A DNA stretch of 9,875 nt, from NCBI GenBank assembly GCA_003558175.1, contig PWMO01000388.1, forward strand, positions 1-9,875, in the 5' to 3' direction. Below are positions 7,156 through 9,875 of the stretch, piece by piece (the first letter of the stretch is position 1; every line of letters starts with the position of its first letter). The DNA is from Spirochaetaceae bacterium. GTDB lineage: Bacteria > Spirochaetota > Spirochaetia > DSM-27196 > PWMO01. The notes below the pieces were generated by a model. That model was not told where the DNA came from. It saw only the letters and a program-made list of their open reading frames with translations, and searched no databases. Position numbers and translations under genes: made by a program.

Positions 7156-7179
7156 AAACCGGGGCACAGCACGCGGTTT
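7156..7179. promoter_or_regulatory. Candidate upstream activator site (dyad) for the sigma-54 promoter
   Basis: An inverted repeat AAACCG (7156-7161) / CGGTTT (7174-7179) has a 12-bp centre. Its centre is about 123 bp upstream of the predicted start at 7291, in the usual distance range for enhancer-binding-protein sites of sigma-54 promoters. The position is suggestive, but the sequence does not identify the activator. Confidence 0.3.
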
Positions 7180-7194
7180 CAGGCTGCAATTCAT

Positions 7195-7207
7195 TTACAG
7201 GTTGTAA
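7195..7207. promoter_or_regulatory. AT-rich dyad TTACA-GGT-TGTAA, candidate regulator site
   Basis: A perfect 5-bp inverted repeat with a 3-bp centre lies about 90 bp upstream of the predicted start at 7291, in one of the few AT-richer patches of this region. It could be a second activator site or a DNA-bending region between activator and polymerase. The evidence is symmetry and position only. Confidence 0.25.
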
Positions 7208-7237
7208 CTTATCGGGTTCTCTGCCGCCCGACGGCGC

Positions 7238-7275
7238 GAGGCATGCGCGTGCTCCCGGATCGTCTGGCATGCCTC
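7238..7275. repeat. 9-bp perfect inverted repeat with its right arm inside the sigma-54 promoter
   Basis: GAGGCATGC (7238-7246) and GCATGCCTC (7267-7275) are exact reverse complements separated by 20 bp. The right arm occupies the bases between the -24 and -12 elements. The centre-to-centre distance is 29 bp, near three helical turns, which would let a dimeric regulator bind both arms on one face. It could be a repressor site that occludes RpoN holoenzyme. Confidence 0.35.
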
Positions 7276-7280
7276 TTGCA
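7265..7280 (+). promoter_or_regulatory. Sigma-54 (RpoN) promoter of the pseudophosphatase-FIST operon
   Basis: The sequence is TGGCATG-CCTC-TTGCA followed by TTT. It differs from the sigma-54 consensus only at the sixth base (T for C) and keeps exactly 10 bases between the invariant GG and GC. Predicted start is about 7291, giving a 54-nt leader to the ATG at 7345. It is the second sigma-54 motif in the window, after 3613-3628. Confidence 0.7.
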
Positions 7281-7344
7281 TTTGTCTGCGTACCGGAACG
7301 GCACGGTCGCCGCCCTGGTATTGCATTCAAGAAAGGTGGTTACG

Positions 7345-8550
7345 ATGTTTGACATACTGGTAGTAGACGACGAGATAGAAATCCTGCACGCACTCAAGCG
7401 CGAACTGCGGATCTGGGCGAGGGAACGCAACCTGAGAATCCTGACCGCCACAACGGGTGAGGAGGCGCTGGAGATGATTACCGCAGACAGCGACCGCATT
7501 GCAATACTGCTGACCGACAATCGAATGCCCGGTCTGTCGGGCGCGGAGTTGATTCGGCGGGTCATCGCGTCGCGGTTTGCCGTTGTACCGGTGCTGATTA
7601 CCGGCTATACCGGCAAACAGAACATTCAGGCTGCACTCAGCACGGGAGCCTTCGACGTCATTGTGAAGCCGTGGAATCGTGCCGATCTGCAGCAGCAGCT
7701 GGATCACGCGCTGCAAACCTACGACATCCGGCGACGTACGTTGAAGAACGGCAGTCCCGGAGCCGGTAGCAGAATGACAACCGAGTTTCGCAAGCGCTAC
7801 CTCGAAGCAAACGTGCCGCGCGCGTGCAAGCGGCTGGAAGTGTCTTACATGCAGCGGCCGGACTCGGTAACCGGAACCTGTGACGATTACCTGGACTTTT
7901 TCGAACTCGGCAACGACCAGGTGCTGGTCTTTCTCGGCACCGCCTCGGGCGAATCGATGCCGGCTGCGTTTCTTTCGGCCATCGTCAAGTCGATGATACA
8001 CAGCGAGTACATGCCGGATTGCATCGGCGCCCGGGTCTGCCCTGCCGATCTGCTTGACTGGCTCAACGAACGCATCTTTGAAATACGGGAATCGGTCTCC
8101 AACCTCTTCATGTCGTTACTGGTCTGTCTTCTTGACACTCGCACGGGCCGGGTCACGTATTCGGCTGCCGGAGCTCCAACGCCGATCCACGCCAGGGGCC
8201 GTGCGGTCGAGCAGAAAGTTGGGGACGGACTGGCGCTTGGCGCAAACCCGCGCGCAACGTACCGGGAAACGGTGCTGCAGGTGGCCCCCGGAGACTCGCT
8301 CTATCTGCTCAGCAACGGAATGATGCGTCGCAACCAGGACGCCGGAGAGTCCGAGCAGGTCTTCGACAGGATGCTGGGCGAAAGCCGCTACCTGGTGCAG
8401 CGCGAACGCAGCGCCAACGCTCGCAACACGCAGTCGGATGGAACCGCCGTTCGGGTCGTGCTGAGTCCGAGCACGCACCCCGGCCGCCCGCCCGAGCCGC
8501 AAACCATCTCACGGCGCGCCACCCTGAAGCCCGCACCCGTTCGCGCCTGA
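7345..8550 (+). CDS. Response regulator with degenerate PP2C-type domain (REC-pseudophosphatase)
   Basis: This 401-residue protein is a paralogue of the one at 3858-5027. The REC domain (1-125) is intact: D8/D9 (VVDDE), D58 (LLTDNRMPGLSG), T87 (LITGYTG) and K108 (VKPWN). The second half keeps the PP2C framework (LLDWLNER at 237-244, AAGAPTP at 274-280, LALGANPRATYR at 296-307) but has lost key metal-binding motifs. GDYFD has become DDYLD (180-184), GEVAGHG has become GTASGES (198-204), DGM has become NGM (324-326), and DDDVT has become SDGTA (364-368). It is therefore probably not a phosphatase but a phosphorylation-gated binding protein. A basic, proline-rich tail follows from about 374. The ATG at 7345 is chosen because AAAGGTGG lies 5 nt upstream and the REC fold starts immediately; the frame is open further upstream without homology-like sequence. 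The FIST gene follows by 58 bp, so the two are probably co-transcribed from the sigma-54 promoter. Confidence 0.92.
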   Translation: MFDILVVDDEIEILHALKRELRIWARERNLRILTATTGEEALEMITADSDRIAILLTDNRMPGLSGAELIRRVIASRFAVVPVLITGYTGKQNIQAALSTGAFDVIVKPWNRADLQQQLDHALQTYDIRRRTLKNGSPGAGSRMTTEFRKRYLEANVPRACKRLEVSYMQRPDSVTGTCDDYLDFFELGNDQVLVFLGTASGESMPAAFLSAIVKSMIHSEYMPDCIGARVCPADLLDWLNERIFEIRESVSNLFMSLLVCLLDTRTGRVTYSAAGAPTPIHARGRAVEQKVGDGLALGANPRATYRETVLQVAPGDSLYLLSNGMMRRNQDAGESEQVFDRMLGESRYLVQRERSANARNTQSDGTAVRVVLSPSTHPGRPPEPQTISRRATLKPAPVRA

Positions 8551-8608
8551 TCCGGTGTACCGGTCTGCCAACGGTGAACCCGGCACAAGGATCCTTCAGG
8601 GAGGTTGA

Positions 8609-9875
8609 ATGACTATTCACGTCGATCACACGGGCACCTTCGAGGGTTTGCGCCATGCGGTACACACGGTTGCTGCTGATGAAGGTACCCGTGGCGTCAT
8701 GGTGCTCGCATGCGAACAGAACAACTTCCAGCCTCACGAGATCAATCCGCTGCTGCGGTCGGTGGAGAAACCGCTCTTTGGCGGGCTGTTCCCCGAGGTC
8801 ATGAACGCCGGCGAACGGCTGCAGTACGGCAGCGTTGTGCTCGGCCTGCCGCTTGTGTCCGCGGTTCGAGTGATCGGCCACCTCAGCGGCCCTCCGTTAC
8901 AGCTGCGCGAGGCGGTGCGGCGCACGCAGTGGCACGGACGCAACAGAGGCACGCTCTTTGTCTTTGTCTACGGCTTCGCCACGCAGCTCTCAAACCTGAT
9001 CCGCGTGCTCTTCGATCGGTTCGGGCTGGAGATCAACTTCCTCGGCGGCGGTGCCGGATCGCTCGAGTCGCCGTGCAGCCCGTGCGTTATCAGCAACAGC
9101 GGACTGCTGCAGGACGCCGCGGTGATGGCGTTCAGCGAGGTACACAGCGCGATCGGCGTAGCCCACGGCTGGACCACGCTCTCTGAGCCGGTAAAGGTAA
9201 CCCGCTCCGAGGGCAACGTCGTACGGGAACTGGACTACCGGAATGCGTACGACGTCTATAGTGAGCTGGTATCCCGGCACATTGACGTGGCGCTCACCCG
9301 GGAGAACTTCTTCGAGGTCGCCAAAGGGTTCCCCTTCGGCATGCACCGGATGCAGTCGGAAGTGGTGGTGCGCGACCCGATCACCCTGGGTGAAGGCGGC
9401 AGCCTGGTCTGCGTTGGAGAGGTGCCGCAGGGGTCACTGCTCCATCTGCTGAAAGGAGATAGCAAAACGCTGATTGAGGCGGCAGAGGTTGCGGCAAAAC
9501 GGGCGCGGAGTACGGTGCCCCATGGGGCAACCATCAATCTGCGGCTGTTCTTTGACTGCATTTCGCGTACGCTGTTCCTCGAAGATGAGTTCGAGAAAGA
9601 ACTTGCGGTAGTGCGCAACGGCGAGGCGCTCTACGGCGCGTTGACGCTCGGAGAGATTGCCAACAACGGGATTGACTTCCTGGAGTTCTACAACAAGACC
9701 TCGGGGTTTGCGCTGTTGAGCGAGCCGGACGAGACGCCTGAAGCGGAGGAACCGGACAGCGATGCCGATGGCGCGGCGCTTGATGGTTGGCGGCAACCCT
9801 CTCTGATTCCGTTGCCGCGGCCCGTGCCGCCGGTGGCGGCTCATGGCCTGACGCCCAAAGCCGTTGAGACCGAGA
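8609..9875 (+). CDS. FIST-domain sensory protein with C-terminal extension (runs off window)
   Basis: Translation from the ATG at 8609 (AGGGAGG 4 nt upstream) gives 422 codons with no stop before the window edge. The product is a FIST protein (FIST N and FIST C domains), a family proposed to sense small ligands and often encoded beside two-component genes. FIST N covers about 20-205 (FLGGGAGS at 144-151, GWTTLSEPVKVT at 187-198). FIST C covers about 210-360, ending with the family motif region GEIANNGIDFLEFYNKTS at 348-365. There is no signal peptide or membrane segment, so it is cytoplasmic so far as seen. After residue 370 an acidic stretch (DETPEAEEPDSDADG) and a proline-rich stretch (LIPLPRPVPP) look like a linker. 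Stand-alone FIST proteins normally end near FIST C, so another domain, such as a kinase or REC domain, may follow. The gene sits 58 bp after the REC-pseudophosphatase gene and is probably in the same operon. The gap holds a perfect palindrome, AAGGATCCTT (8587-8596), of unknown meaning. Confidence 0.9.
   Translation, partial: MTIHVDHTGTFEGLRHAVHTVAADEGTRGVMVLACEQNNFQPHEINPLLRSVEKPLFGGLFPEVMNAGERLQYGSVVLGLPLVSAVRVIGHLSGPPLQLREAVRRTQWHGRNRGTLFVFVYGFATQLSNLIRVLFDRFGLEINFLGGGAGSLESPCSPCVISNSGLLQDAAVMAFSEVHSAIGVAHGWTTLSEPVKVTRSEGNVVRELDYRNAYDVYSELVSRHIDVALTRENFFEVAKGFPFGMHRMQSEVVVRDPITLGEGGSLVCVGEVPQGSLLHLLKGDSKTLIEAAEVAAKRARSTVPHGATINLRLFFDCISRTLFLEDEFEKELAVVRNGEALYGALTLGEIANNGIDFLEFYNKTSGFALLSEPDETPEAEEPDSDADGAALDGWRQPSLIPLPRPVPPVAAHGLTPKAVETE

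Larger units (their letters stand above)
6985..7264. other. Divergent regulatory region, no gene seen
   Basis: This stretch separates the kinase promoter from the sigma-54 promoter of the plus-strand operon. The plus-strand reading frame of the next gene stays open through it, but the translation is low-complexity and arginine/proline/alanine-rich. The conserved REC fold begins only at 7345, which has a strong ribosome site. Visible structure consists of several dyads: GCTGC/GCAGC at 7115-7129, AAACCG/CGGTTT at 7156-7179, TTACA/TGTAA at 7195-7207, and the left arm of a 9-bp repeat at 7238-7246. Confidence 0.5.

Noticed and set aside
6919..7344. In-frame N-terminal extension of the REC-pseudophosphatase (142 residues upstream of 7345)
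   Set aside because: The translation lacks domain-like sequence, would cross the sigma-54 promoter and dyads, and the REC fold begins directly at the ATG at 7345, which has a strong Shine-Dalgarno sequence.
1..9875. Search for tRNA, rRNA, CRISPR arrays, insertion sequences and integrase sites
   Set aside because: No cloverleaf-like sequence, regularly spaced repeats, transposase-like protein or terminal repeats were seen. Coding density and codon use look uniform, so no recent insertion is claimed.

Overview
This GC-rich window is bacterial. It comes from a diderm (Gram-negative-type) cell, because it encodes an outer-membrane secretin, a lipobox lipoprotein and an exported protein with PapD-like folds. 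Shine-Dalgarno sequences are strong. The phylum cannot be fixed from sequence alone; the gene mix (REC-PP2C regulators, FIST protein, sigma-54-type promoters) would suit a free-living spirochaete or another environmental diderm, but this is only an impression.

Layout. Positions 1-3534 (minus strand) hold an envelope/secretion operon. In transcription order it encodes an exported protein with two tandem PapD-like/CARDB-like units (1759-3534), a short secretin with N0, N1 and secretin core (325-1671), and a lipoprotein that overlaps the secretin stop by 4 bp and runs off the window (1-328). A near-ideal sigma-54 promoter lies at 3613-3628. Positions 3858-6851 (minus strand) hold a two-component pair: a membrane histidine kinase with a periplasmic sensor (5058-6851), then a response regulator with a PP2C/SpoIIE-type phosphatase output (3858-5027). 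A good sigma-70 type promoter at 6955-6984 precedes the kinase. After a 490-bp divergent regulatory region, the plus strand carries a second REC-PP2C protein whose phosphatase motifs are largely destroyed (7345-8550), preceded by a second sigma-54 promoter (7265-7280). It is followed by a FIST-domain sensory protein (8609 to window end) that continues past its usual C-terminus.

How they may work together (inference). The kinase could phosphorylate both REC proteins. One carries an apparently competent PP2C domain and the other a pseudophosphatase domain, which suggests a partner-switching circuit with an active phosphatase and a non-catalytic binder or competitor. PP2C outputs of this kind usually act on STAS anti-anti-sigma factors, but no STAS or anti-sigma kinase gene is visible here. 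The sigma-54 promoters on both the secretin operon and the pseudophosphatase-FIST operon suggest these two operons are co-expressed, while the kinase and active phosphatase are made from a housekeeping promoter.

The points most worth a second look are the paired active/degenerate REC-PP2C proteins, the two sigma-54 promoters with adjacent dyads, and the unusual chaperone-like/secretin/lipoprotein operon that shows no pilin, usher or ATPase within the window.
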